Shown piece by piece: positions 31,367 to 37,849 of a stretch of DNA of 46,057 bases (the stretch's first letter is position 1; each line of letters opens with the position of its first letter). The stretch is from JAGORM01 sp964406795 (lineage in GTDB: Bacteria > Patescibacteriota > Microgenomatia > Levybacterales > GWA1-39-11): positions 1 to 46,057 of the forward strand of contig CAYOTA010000014.1 of NCBI GenBank assembly GCA_964406795.1. Reading direction: 5' to 3'. The position numbers were made by a program, and so were the translations under genes. Below the pieces are notes generated by a model, which did not search any database, had not been told where the DNA came from, and saw only the letters and a program-made list of their open reading frames with translations.

Positions 31367-31715
31367 GGTTGTGATCTATTTTTATACCTCTTTTCAATGC
31401 ATAGTTGCGCCATTCAGGCGTAAGACTAGCTCCAGTCAAGATCATTTCCCTTGCCCTGTTATCTTGTTCTGTTAAGCGAGATTCTATGTTTGGATTTGTT
31501 CCTCTAGGGGGTTGATGTGATTTTTTATATCTTTCAATGTACGCGGTCTTTTTTCTTATTTCAAATTGCCAAACTTTGTGTCCGTAATTTTGACCGCTTG
31601 CTTCAAAGGAATATCGATCAACTGCAGCCTTAGCATCAAAAGCAGCTTGTTTATTTTTAAACGATTGTTGAAAATTGGGCGTTGATCTATATAATTGCTC
31701 GCTTGAGCCTCTCAT
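31344..31715 (-). CDS. Unknown basic protein, 123 residues, last gene of the rplA operon
   Basis: A highly charged soluble protein: QLYRSTPNFQQSFKNKQAAF, KVWQFEIRKKTAYIERYKKS, then RAREMILTGASLTPEWRNYA near the end. There are no Cys residues, signal or membrane segment. It starts 3 bases after the rplA stop in the same operon, which suggests coexpression with the ribosome. Whether it binds RNA is a guess from its charge. No family recognised. rplJ and rplL, the usual next genes, are not here. Confidence 0.5.
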   Translation of the reverse strand: MRGSSEQLYRSTPNFQQSFKNKQAAFDAKAAVDRYSFEASGQNYGHKVWQFEIRKKTAYIERYKKSHQPPRGTNPNIESRLTEQDNRAREMILTGASLTPEWRNYALKRGIKIDHNLDNKRAS

Positions 31716-31718
31716 ATG

Positions 31719-32561
31719 TTATTTAGATGATACGGCAAGTCTAACTGCTGGTGACATGGATGATTTAAGTGTAATTGAGGCTATTTTAGAAGCTCCAATT
31801 GCCCCAATTACTGTTGAAATGTTGTCAGAAAGTTTTTTGTCTTCAAAAGATAATTTTCCAACACTTACATGAATAATTGGTGCTGCTGATTCTGTTTTAA
31901 ACCCAATTTGACCAGCAGATAATTTTTTAACAGCTTCATCAGTGTTAGGTGAGATAGTTCCGTTTTTAGGATTTGGCATAAGTCCGCGAGGACCCAAGAT
32001 TTTGGCAACACGGGCTAACTTTGGCATCATACTTGGGTTTGCCACTAAAATATCAAAGTTAATTTTGCCTGCTGCAACTTCCTCAATTATGGCGTCGTCT
32101 GCAACTGCAATTTTAAGTGTTTTTCCAGTTCCATGTGGAAGCTGAACCGTGCCTGAGATTCCCTTTTCTTTTGTATTTATATGAAGTTCTACGGTTTCGT
32201 CAAATCCTGTTGCTTTGAATTTTCTGAGTGCTTCAATTCCCTTATCCACCTTAACAGATGTTTTTGAAGATAGTGATTTGTTTTCCTTATGTCTTTTAGA
32301 AGTGAGTTTTTTCTTTCTATCTTTTACTTTTTTCTTGTTGCCATCAGCGTCATTAGGACCTTCTGCGTCAAGAGTGGCTGCAATTTCTTCCTCAGACACC
32401 CCAATAGATGTGGTTCTTTCTCCACCTTTCATACCGATTCCGGAAACTTTAGCTCCCTTGCCGGATCTAAGATCTTTTTGTTCGCGTTTTACAGCTTCCT
32501 TAGCGGCTGTTTCTTGTTCAGCTGTTTCGTCTCCTAATGTTTTTATTTTAACTTTTCCCAT
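31719..32561 (-). CDS. rplA: 50S ribosomal protein L1 with long N-terminal extension
   Basis: 280 residues; standard bacterial L1 is about 230. The extra ~90 residues at the N-terminus are acidic/basic low-complexity (KEAVKREQKDLRSGKGAKVS, KKKVKDRKKKLTSKRHKENK). The L1 domain follows: KVDKGIEALRKFKATGFDET, VANPSMMPKLARVAKILGPR, GLMPNPKNGT and the C-terminal block IASITLKSSMSPAVRL. L1 binds 23S rRNA at the mobile stalk near the E site and represses its own operon in many bacteria. Extended L1 is, from memory, common in CPR. Third ribosomal/transcription gene of the operon, 15 bases after rplK. Confidence 0.93.
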   Translation of the reverse strand: MGKVKIKTLGDETAEQETAAKEAVKREQKDLRSGKGAKVSGIGMKGGERTTSIGVSEEEIAATLDAEGPNDADGNKKKVKDRKKKLTSKRHKENKSLSSKTSVKVDKGIEALRKFKATGFDETVELHINTKEKGISGTVQLPHGTGKTLKIAVADDAIIEEVAAGKINFDILVANPSMMPKLARVAKILGPRGLMPNPKNGTISPNTDEAVKKLSAGQIGFKTESAAPIIHVSVGKLSFEDKKLSDNISTVIGAIGASKIASITLKSSMSPAVRLAVSSK

Positions 32562-32576
32562 TTTTGTTAAATTCCT

Positions 32577-33002
32577 TTATGCTTCGGTTTCAATTCCCAT
32601 AGAGCGTGCAGTTCCTTTTACAATTCTTGCTGCCATTTGAACGTCTTTTGTGTTCAAATCATCCATTTTGAATGCTCCAATTTCCTCTGCCTGTGCATTT
32701 GTTAATTTTCCAGCGGATTCTTTAGATGGTTTGCCACTACCTTTCTGAATTTTAAGCGCTTTTTTAATAAGTTCTGCAACCGGTGACTTTTTAATGATGA
32801 ATGAAAAAGTTCTATCTTCGTAAACAGTTATAACTACAGGCAACACTGTTCCTTTTTGGTCAGAAGTTTTGTCATTAAAAGCTTTTACAAACTCCATAAT
32901 AGGAAGTCCGTGCGGGCCAAGTGCTGTACCAATAGGTGGGGCCGGAGTAGCCTCGCCGCCTTTTACGTTAATTTTAATAAATGTCTTTATCTTTTTAGCC
33001 AT
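32577..33002 (-). CDS. rplK: 50S ribosomal protein L11
   Basis: 141 residues. KTFIKINVKGGEATPAPPIG and TALGPHGLPIMEFVKAFNDK are the L11 N-terminal signature; the C-terminal RNA-binding domain ends VQMAARIVKGTARSMGIE. L11 builds the GTPase-associated centre with 23S rRNA. Normal length. It is placed between nusG and rplA in the conserved order. Confidence 0.95.
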   Translation of the reverse strand: MAKKIKTFIKINVKGGEATPAPPIGTALGPHGLPIMEFVKAFNDKTSDQKGTVLPVVITVYEDRTFSFIIKKSPVAELIKKALKIQKGSGKPSKESAGKLTNAQAEEIGAFKMDDLNTKDVQMAARIVKGTARSMGIETEA

Positions 33003-33015
33003 AGGTTTACCTCGA

Positions 33016-33564
33016 TTATAATTTTTCTACCTGTAAGAAATCAAAGTCTACAGGTGTTTCGCGTCCAAAAATATTCATAAGTACTTTGAGACGGCCACGT
33101 GATTCATCAATAGATTCTACAGTTCCTAACTGGTCTGAGAATGGTCCGTCCACAATTTTAACAGGTTGTCCAGCTGAAAATGCAGATTTAAAGACTGGGT
33201 CTTTCATTTCTACAAACTTCACAATAGCCTCAACTTCGTCATCTCTTACGGGAGTTGGTTTGTTTTGAGCTCCTACAAATGATGTAACCCCTGCTGTGGT
33301 TCTTACCAGCAACCAAGATTCGTCATCCAGCACCATTTTTACCATGATGTATCCTGGGAAAATCTTTTCTTTTACGTTTTCTTTTTTACCGCCGCGTACC
33401 TTAATGGTTTCGCGGGTTGGAACTAGCACATCTAGTACTCGGTCCTTGAATCCCATGGATTCAACACGCTGCATAAGAGTTTTGGCCACTTTGTTTTCAT
33501 GACCGGAGTAGGTATGAACTATATACCATCTTCCTTTTTTTTCGTCTAAATTTAAATTATCCAT
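33016..33564 (-). CDS. nusG: Transcription termination/antitermination factor NusG
   Basis: 182 residues. The NGN domain starts with GRWYIVHTYSGHENKVAKTL and includes KIFPGYIMVKMVLDDESWLL; the C-terminal KOW domain reads VKIVDGPFSDQLGTVESIDE ending VDFDFLQVEKL. NusG binds RNA polymerase and links it to Rho or to the ribosome. Its ATG is one base after the secE stop. Complete. Confidence 0.95.
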   Translation of the reverse strand: MDNLNLDEKKGRWYIVHTYSGHENKVAKTLMQRVESMGFKDRVLDVLVPTRETIKVRGGKKENVKEKIFPGYIMVKMVLDDESWLLVRTTAGVTSFVGAQNKPTPVRDDEVEAIVKFVEMKDPVFKSAFSAGQPVKIVDGPFSDQLGTVESIDESRGRLKVLMNIFGRETPVDFDFLQVEKL

Positions 33565-33565
33565 A

Positions 33566-33739
33566 TTAGCTAACTAGTAATTCTAGTAATTTTGTGAGCA
33601 ACATATCCACTAATCCTAAGTATACTCCAACTATTGCGCTTATAATTATAACGACAAGCGTTAATCTTAAAATCTCTTTTTTTGTAGGCCAGGTTACCTG
33701 TAGCAACTCAGCTCGCACTTGTTTAATAAAGGTAATCAT
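33566..33739 (-). CDS. secE: Preprotein translocase subunit SecE
   Basis: 57 residues, the short single-helix form. The amphipathic segment FIKQVRAELLQVTWPTKKEI carries the conserved TWPTKKE motif, and the membrane helix is LTLVVIIISAIVGVYLGLV. SecE clamps SecY in the translocon. First gene of secE-nusG-rplK-rplA. The ATG at 33739 gives a standard start; the leader is about 60 bases. Confidence 0.92.
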   Translation of the reverse strand: MITFIKQVRAELLQVTWPTKKEILRLTLVVIIISAIVGVYLGLVDMLLTKLLELLVS

Positions 33740-33807
33740 AGTCACTCACTCAAATCTCCAGAAGGTTTAGGCTACATTGGAAGCTACAATCTGAGGTTGA
33801 GAACTTA

Positions 33808-33837
33808 ATTCTACCACACAGCAATAATCCTTGTAAA
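33808..33837 (-). promoter_or_regulatory. Promoter of the secE-nusG-rplK-rplA operon
   Basis: TTTACA (33837-33832), 18 nt, TAGAAT (33813-33808). Unlike most promoters here it lies about 70 bases before the first start codon, so this operon has a true leader. Confidence 0.55.
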
Positions 33838-33864
33838 GAGCCTGGAGTTCTTACTCTAAATTGG

Positions 33865-33893
33865 TTGACAAGAGTGCTACTAATGAATACAAT
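33865..33893 (+). promoter_or_regulatory. Promoter of galU
   Basis: TTGACA (33865-33870), 17 nt, TACAAT (33888-33893), 9 nt to the ATG at 33903. It excludes the longer in-frame start at 33861. Confidence 0.7.
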
Positions 33894-33902
33894 TACTTTT
33901 AC

Positions 33903-34799
33903 ATGTCAAAAATCAGAAAAGCAGTCATTCCAGCCGCAGGTTTTGGAACCAGATTTTTGCCTCAAACAAAGGCAATGCCTAAAGAAATGCTCCCAATTGT
34001 GGATAAGCCCATTATCCAATATATAGTAGAAGAGTTGGTAGGGGCAGGTATTACTGACATTATTTTAGTAACCGGGTACCACAAAAGAACCATTGAGGAT
34101 CATTTTGACGCAGCAAACCTGGACCTAATTGAAAACTTGCGCATGGGTGGCGAAAAAAAGCGCCCACTGCTTGAAGGAATAGAAAAAATTTCCCAAATGG
34201 CAAACTTTATTTACGTGCGACAAAAAGGGCCATATGGAAACGGAACCCCCTTACTTAATGTACGCCATATAGTGGGAAATGAACCCTTTATCTACGCTTT
34301 TTCCGATGATTTTATCCATGCAGAGCCTAAGTCACGATTTCAGCAGATGGTAGATCTCTATGATGAATTTGGTTGTAGTATTTTATCATCTATACGGGCT
34401 GACAAAGATGAAGACTATGACAGATATGGATTTGCCGGGGGAGACGAATTGCGTCCTGGAATAATTGATGCAAAGGTAATTATAGAAAAGCCAGGAAAGG
34501 CAGCAGCGCCTTCTAATTTGGCAAATGTCAGTAGTACTATTTTAACCCCCGATATTTTTAACTATTTAGATAAAGCTCAAGAAAACCTACGAGAAGGAGA
34601 TGAGCTCTATTATAATGATGCGTTAAAGCTTATGTTGGACGATGGGAAGAATATAATAGCAGCTGAAATGGAGGGTGGAAAGTATTATGACACGGGGAAT
34701 AAGCTCGAATACATGAAGACTGCAGTAGAGTTTGCACTTAAACACCTGGAGATTAATGGAAAGTTTAAAGAGTTCCTGAAAAACTTAAATCTAGAATAA
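33903..34799 (+). CDS. galU: UTP-glucose-1-phosphate uridylyltransferase
   Basis: 298 residues from the ATG at 33903. GalU makes UDP-glucose from UTP and glucose-1-phosphate. AVIPAAGFGTRFLPQTKAMP is the nucleotide-binding signature; EMLPIVDKPIIQYIVEELV, FIYAFSDDFIH (metal-binding Asp pair) and VIIEKPGKAAAPSNLANV are family blocks, and GGKYYDTGNKLEYMKTAVEF the C-terminal part. UDP-glucose would feed the cellulose-like synthase at 12.7-14.2 kb. The next gene overlaps by one base (TAATG). Confidence 0.95.
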   Translation: MSKIRKAVIPAAGFGTRFLPQTKAMPKEMLPIVDKPIIQYIVEELVGAGITDIILVTGYHKRTIEDHFDAANLDLIENLRMGGEKKRPLLEGIEKISQMANFIYVRQKGPYGNGTPLLNVRHIVGNEPFIYAFSDDFIHAEPKSRFQQMVDLYDEFGCSILSSIRADKDEDYDRYGFAGGDELRPGIIDAKVIIEKPGKAAAPSNLANVSSTILTPDIFNYLDKAQENLREGDELYYNDALKLMLDDGKNIIAAEMEGGKYYDTGNKLEYMKTAVEFALKHLEINGKFKEFLKNLNLE

Positions 34800-35224
34800 T
34801 GACAGAATCAAGTAGTACTCCAGAAAGACAGGTATCCATAGAAGATAGAATCTTAGCCACCGAAGTTATGGATCCAGAAACTGCGCTTTCACTGGGTCTT
34901 GCATTTTTTGAAGAAAATATAAAAACTCCGAAACTTACAAACCCCCTGATAAAGGATACAGACCTAGGTCTTGCCTTGGAACAGGTATTGAGGGAGATTG
35001 AAGTAGACGAGCGCGAAACGCTAGGTGCTGCTCAAAATGGAGACACAAGAAATTTGTCAAAAGAGCTACAAGCGTGGGGAAAAGGAATGATACGTGGTGG
35101 ACTAATTGGTCCAGCAACACCTGATAAAATAAAAGAAACCACACTGGGAGTGAGAATTTATGAAATAGGTATGGAGATATCTCAAAAACCGCAAAATCCA
35201 TCCGGTTCACAATCTACCGCATAA
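34799..35224 (+). CDS. Unknown acidic protein coupled to galU, 141 residues
   Basis: Its ATG overlaps the galU TAA (TAATG), so it is translated from the same mRNA. It is soluble and helical: SIEDRILATEVMDPETALSL, FFEENIKTPKLTNPLIKDTD, ELQAWGKGMIRGGLIGPATP, LGVRIYEIGMEISQKPQN. There are no Cys residues and no motif I can place. It might modulate GalU or simply be hitch-hiking. Upstream of the small-membrane-protein island. Confidence 0.5.
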   Translation: MTESSSTPERQVSIEDRILATEVMDPETALSLGLAFFEENIKTPKLTNPLIKDTDLGLALEQVLREIEVDERETLGAAQNGDTRNLSKELQAWGKGMIRGGLIGPATPDKIKETTLGVRIYEIGMEISQKPQNPSGSQSTA

Positions 35225-35235
35225 CGTCTCATAGT

Positions 35236-35264
35236 TTGAATTTTACATGCTTATTGGGTATAAT
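35236..35264 (+). promoter_or_regulatory. Promoter of the structured leader and small-protein island
   Basis: TTGAAT (35236-35241), 17 nt, TATAAT (35259-35264). Transcription should start near 35271. No gene starts right behind it; instead a folded leader of about 170 bases follows. Confidence 0.6.
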
Positions 35265-35270
35265 GATGCT

Positions 35271-35440
35271 GGTTTTATGAACCCATAATATACGCATGTA
35301 TGGGGGAGTAAACCACGCACTTTAACAACCTTAGTTGCACTCTTTTGAGCCCGTCTTGTATTGCATAAGCCGGCCGTGTTATTCCCGAGAGAAGACAAAT
35401 AATTGTCTTTTGCCTGGAATAACACCCTACTCAAAGGAAA
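35271..35440 (+). ncRNA. Structured leader RNA in front of the small-protein island
   Basis: Visible elements: GGTT-TTATG-AACC (35271-35283); CCCATA...TATGGG (35282-35304), which shares two bases with the first and so excludes it; CAAC-CTTA-GTTG (~35321-35332); and a strong compound hairpin at 35376-35425. In that hairpin GTGTTATTCC pairs with GGAATAACAC, an internal loop (CGAGAG / TTGCCT) follows, then AAGACAA pairs with TTGTCTT over an ATAA loop. It lies between a good promoter and a Shine-Dalgarno AAAGGA. It could be a cis-regulator or an independent small RNA; it matches no class I recognise. Confidence 0.5.
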
Positions 35441-35446
35441 AATTAC

Positions 35447-35662
35447 CTGGAAATTCTTGCAATCATCATCGCCGCCATAGCCGGTGGGTTATTTATGGGA
35501 GGTAGTACCTCATCATCACAACCCAATCCGGAATCTCTAGAGGAGTTTATCTTTCTCGTCTTACAGACACCCGCGTTGCTTCTCATAGCAATGATTGTGG
35601 TGCCACTACTGCTCATAACCTTTGTATCGTCCATCATAGGGATGTTCATGGGAGAAAAGTAG
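35447..35662 (+). CDS. Two-helix membrane protein, about 71 residues (island gene 1)
   Basis: The frame contains EILAIIIAAIAGGLFMGG, a Ser-rich loop (STSSSQPNPESLEE), and a second hydrophobic part (FIFLVLQTPALLLIAMIVVP to FVSSIIGMF), ending GEK. No ATG precedes the first helix. The best start is a CTG at 35447, eight bases after AAAGGA; an ATG at 35495 would lose the first helix. It is the first product after the structured leader. Codon use is richer in G+C than in neighbouring genes. No family recognised. Confidence 0.45.
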   Translation: MEILAIIIAAIAGGLFMGGSTSSSQPNPESLEEFIFLVLQTPALLLIAMIVVPLLLITFVSSIIGMFMGEK

Positions 35663-35669
35663 ATTCTCA

Positions 35670-35740
35670 AGTCAGATCAGGCGTAAGCCTTGATTTACCG
35701 GTATCCTTTACGGATATATGACCACCCAACAGTTGGGAGA
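35670..35740 (+). other. Three consecutive hairpins between island genes 1 and 2
   Basis: ATCA-GGC-GTAA-GCC-T-TGAT (35676-35694), TATCC-TTTAC-GGATA (35702-35716) and CCCAA-CAG-TTGGG (35725-35737). They fill the space between two small genes. They may protect mRNA segments or set expression ratios. Confidence 0.5.
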
Positions 35741-35752
35741 CCGAACTCTTCA

Positions 35753-36031
35753 ATGAGTGTTCTTGTGACCGTCATCACCTTCGCACTTTGTGCCGGAGTA
35801 CTTATGTGTTTGTTCGCAATCCTTTTCGGACTGCTTATGAACCTCCAAAGTTCTCGTGGCAGCGCTCGTGTGCTATTCACTCGCCGAGATGCGGTCATAT
35901 ATCTTCTTCTGGCACTCGCCTTTGGAGGAGCAGCACTTTTAGTAAACGCACTACCTGGGATTTACGAACTGTGCAAGACCGCACTGAGTCAATTCAAATG
36001 GTTTCCATTTTGGGAACTACCGCCACTCTAG
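35753..36031 (+). CDS. Two-helix membrane protein, 92 residues (island gene 2)
   Basis: From the ATG at 35753: a first membrane segment (LVTVITFALCAGVLMCLFAI), a polar loop with basic residues (QSSRGSARVLFTRRD), a second segment (AVIYLLLALAFGGAALLVNA), and a C-terminal part with aromatic residues (FKWFPFWELPPL). No Shine-Dalgarno site is obvious before this ATG; a hairpin sits close upstream. The function is unknown. Composition is unlike the AT-rich genes outside the island. Confidence 0.5.
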   Translation: MSVLVTVITFALCAGVLMCLFAILFGLLMNLQSSRGSARVLFTRRDAVIYLLLALAFGGAALLVNALPGIYELCKTALSQFKWFPFWELPPL

Positions 36032-36047
36032 GAAAGGAGAAATACTC

Positions 36048-36170
36048 ATGCTGAGGATAGTCTTCGTGATTGTTCCCTTCGCCGCAACGGTGTATTTTGG
36101 CCAAAAAGCCTTCAACAACTTGCTTGGCGAATTCAAAGCCGGACATGGATGGCCTCGCCATCACAATTAG
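36048..36170 (+). CDS. 40-residue membrane peptide (island gene 3)
   Basis: MLRIVFVIVPFAATVYFG then QKAFNNLLGEFKAGHGWPRH. One hydrophobic segment followed by a short polar tail with three His. A strong Shine-Dalgarno site (AAAGGAG) precedes it. It starts with ML plus a basic residue, like island genes 5 and 6. Unknown function; a toxin-like or bacteriocin-like peptide is possible but unproven. Confidence 0.5.
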   Translation: MLRIVFVIVPFAATVYFGQKAFNNLLGEFKAGHGWPRHHN

Positions 36171-36197
36171 TCGCCAATCTCCATAAAGGAGGGGATC

Positions 36198-36458
36198 ATG
36201 CGTAGAGCATTTCTGATGGCAATACTTGTCGTCACATCTCTTGCGGCCGCACTTTTGGCAGCTGTAAACCTCGCGTTCAACGAAAAGGCATTCAAGCCTG
36301 ACCTTGACCGTAGTTTGCGAATCGCCCACAAAGTGTTAACGCTCCTGACCGTTCTCATCGTGCTCGTACCTTGCGCGCCTGCTATTCTGGCCTTTGTGCT
36401 GGACATCCGCTGGGCAACCCGCAATCAAGAATGGTTGGATGAACCGCTCAGGCTGTAA
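36198..36458 (+). CDS. Two-helix membrane protein, 86 residues (island gene 4)
   Basis: MRRAFLMAILVVTSLAAALL forms the first segment, then AFNEKAFKPDLDRSLRIAHK, then the second segment (VLTLLTVLIVLVPCAPAILA) and a charged tail (DIRWATRNQEWLDEPLRL). The Shine-Dalgarno site AAAGGAGGGG lies 5 nt before the ATG. A positive-inside pattern suggests both termini in the cytoplasm. Unknown family. The gene spacing of a few tens of bases suggests one polycistronic mRNA. Confidence 0.55.
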   Translation: MRRAFLMAILVVTSLAAALLAAVNLAFNEKAFKPDLDRSLRIAHKVLTLLTVLIVLVPCAPAILAFVLDIRWATRNQEWLDEPLRL

Positions 36459-36475
36459 GCCACCATATCGTTATC

Positions 36476-36504
36476 GATTCCGCCAGAGAGAGGAGGAAAT
36501 CATG
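36476..36504 (+). repeat. Duplicated leader, copy 1
   Basis: GATTCCGCCAGAGAG followed by AGGAGGAAATCATG: a 29-base unit ending in the start codon of island gene 5. It matches the unit at 36636-36664 at 27 of 29 bases. Confidence 0.85.
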
Positions 36505-36618
36505 TTGAGGACACTTATCTTAGTCCCGATGGGAGTTGTTGGCCTGCTAGGCGTCTTGTATGTGACACTCGTCACGATCGCGTTCCTGCAAGGTCCAGAC
36601 CTGCATCCATACGACTAG
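36502..36618 (+). CDS. 38-residue membrane peptide (island gene 5)
   Basis: MLRTLILVPMGVVGLLGVLY then VTLVTIAFLQGPDLHPYD. One long hydrophobic helix and a short acidic tail. The Shine-Dalgarno site GGAGG is within the duplicated leader. Its sequence and length resemble island gene 6 (MLKALVLITIGGFSLLGAGY), so the two arose by tandem duplication including the leader. Confidence 0.6.
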   Translation: MLRTLILVPMGVVGLLGVLYVTLVTIAFLQGPDLHPYD

Positions 36619-36635
36619 CAAGTTTGTCTAGTTCA

Positions 36636-36664
36636 GATTCCGCCAGAGAAAGGAGGAAACCATG
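36636..36664 (+). repeat. Duplicated leader, copy 2
   Basis: GATTCCGCCAGAGAA followed by AGGAGGAAACCATG, ending in the start codon of island gene 6. Differences from copy 1 are one A/G and one C/T. Confidence 0.85.
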
Positions 36665-36784
36665 CTTAAGGCACTTGTGTTAATCACAATCGGAGGATTT
36701 AGTCTTCTGGGTGCTGGTTATGCCGCGCTAACGCTTATTGCGTTAATCGAAGGAGCGGAAGAATTGCGCACATCGGATGACTAG
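36662..36784 (+). CDS. 40-residue membrane peptide (island gene 6)
   Basis: MLKALVLITIGGFSLLGAGY then AALTLIALIEGAEELRTSDD. One hydrophobic helix with Gly-rich small-residue spacing and an acidic tail. Paralogue of island gene 5 with the same leader. Single-helix peptides with small-residue faces can oligomerise in membranes or bind a partner membrane protein; the actual role is unknown. Confidence 0.6.
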   Translation: MLKALVLITIGGFSLLGAGYAALTLIALIEGAEELRTSDD

Positions 36785-36876
36785 CTCATCTCACGCCTTT
36801 CACGGCATCGCCTTTTATAGGTAACGCTCGCCGCGCAAGGTCACATGAGTAGTAGCCATATTCGCAACTAAGGAAT

Positions 36877-36886
36877 ATTCCGCCAG
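36877..36886 (+). repeat. Orphan copy of the leader word ATTCCGCCAG
   Basis: A third copy of the leader start, followed by GGGAGAGC but without a good start codon. A short degenerate frame (VVRLILKLHASKL) follows. The rest of 36785-37006 shows only a small hairpin, TGAAGC-TACAC-GCTTCA (about 36919-36936), and no gene. It looks like a decayed seventh island gene. Confidence 0.45.
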
Positions 36887-37006
36887 GGGAGAGCATTATC
36901 GTAGTGGTACGATTAATTCTGAAGCTACACGCTTCAAAATTACATGATTTACCATGACCATCTCCCCAATCCTTCCCTATATTTTAATTATGTTTTTAAA
37001 TCGAGG

Positions 37007-37777
37007 CTAATTGAGGTTACACCTCAATTAGGCACGAAAATTAAAACATATCTTCTGGCTTTTCAATAATTAGATCTCCCAAGATGGTTTGAGGCTCATT
37101 TTTATATGACTGGACAAAGTTCTCATATGAGTTTCCTTTATTTTTAATTTTTGATGACGTAAAGTAACTAAGAATTATTTCTTTATTAACCCAACTCGCT
37201 TTTTGTTTATCTAAATAATAAGGCAGCGAACAGAATTCTGTAAAATTAATTTTCTTGTGCTTAATCTTTTCGGGATTTAAATGTATATACCTTGAGAGAT
37301 GTAGTAAATAGGGGTCTGTCTCTACATGCGCCGCCTTATATGTATTTTGAAACAGTGATCCAACTCTTTTGTACTTTCTATTAAAGTACATAACATAGCT
37401 TGTGCTTAGCATATTCATAAGTTTTGCAATCGAATCTTTGTTTTTCTGTTTAAGTAGTAGGTGAATGTGGTTTGGCATAAGTGCAAAAGCGAGCAGGTCA
37501 ACCTCGTCATATAAATTATTCTTGAGAAATATATTAATTCGGGGTATGTCTATTTTTTTAACCTCATCAGGATTTCCGAGGTAAAGCTTAAGATACCTTT
37601 GGTATACGACATAGTCTTGATTGTCTAGAAAAATATCTCTCTTTTCTACTCCACGGTTGTAAATATGATAATAAGAATTTTCGAAGTAATGTTTAACTAT
37701 ATTTTTTGATGGCATTATATATAGTTAATTCTTTATATTAGGAAAATGCAAGCTAAATGAGGTTACACCTCAATTAT
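37007..37777 (-). mobile_element. REP-type element 2 (palindrome - Y1 transposase - palindrome)
   Basis: Read on the gene strand: the upstream palindrome (37777-37753) has ATAATTGAGGT and ACCTCATTTAG, followed by CTTGCA; the transposase is at 37715-37041; the downstream palindrome (37031-37007) has arms CTAATTGAGGT and ACCTCAATTAG, preceded by CGTGC and followed by CCTCG. The upstream end has the ATTTAG variant and the downstream end the AATTAG variant, as in element 1. Confidence 0.8.
37041..37715 (-). CDS. REP-associated tyrosine transposase (Y1/HUH), second copy
   Basis: 224 residues. NSYYHIYNRGVEKRDIFLDN at the N-terminus, LMPNHIHLLLKQ with the HUH pair, LSTSYVMYFNRKYKRVGSLF with the catalytic tyrosines, and YLLHLSRYIHLNPEKIKHKK. 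Long blocks are identical with the first copy (25575-26246), with differences spread throughout, so the duplication is not recent. It looks intact. It lies between its two palindromes, next to the IS30 insertion. Confidence 0.9.
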   Translation of the reverse strand: MPSKNIVKHYFENSYYHIYNRGVEKRDIFLDNQDYVVYQRYLKLYLGNPDEVKKIDIPRINIFLKNNLYDEVDLLAFALMPNHIHLLLKQKNKDSIAKLMNMLSTSYVMYFNRKYKRVGSLFQNTYKAAHVETDPYLLHLSRYIHLNPEKIKHKKINFTEFCSLPYYLDKQKASWVNKEIILSYFTSSKIKNKGNSYENFVQSYKNEPQTILGDLIIEKPEDMF

Positions 37778-37849
37778 GCGCGGATTTAAAAGTATAATTG
37801 TATTCGTAATATATTGGGAAAATTTCCTTATTTTCCCCTTGAACCCGTA

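Noticed and set aside
35271..35440. 6S RNA, SRP RNA or tmRNA for the leader region
   Set aside because: I do not see the long self-complementary rod of 6S RNA, the GGAA...GGGA loop of SRP RNA or a tRNA-like end; the position directly before small genes fits a leader better.
35690..35752. N-terminal extension of island gene 2 from 35690
   Set aside because: It would translate through two of three hairpins; the ATG at 35753 opens directly into the membrane segment.
36394..36501. N-terminal extension of island gene 5
   Set aside because: It overlaps island gene 4 and would run through the duplicated leader and Shine-Dalgarno site; the duplicate at 36662 starts at the equivalent ATG.
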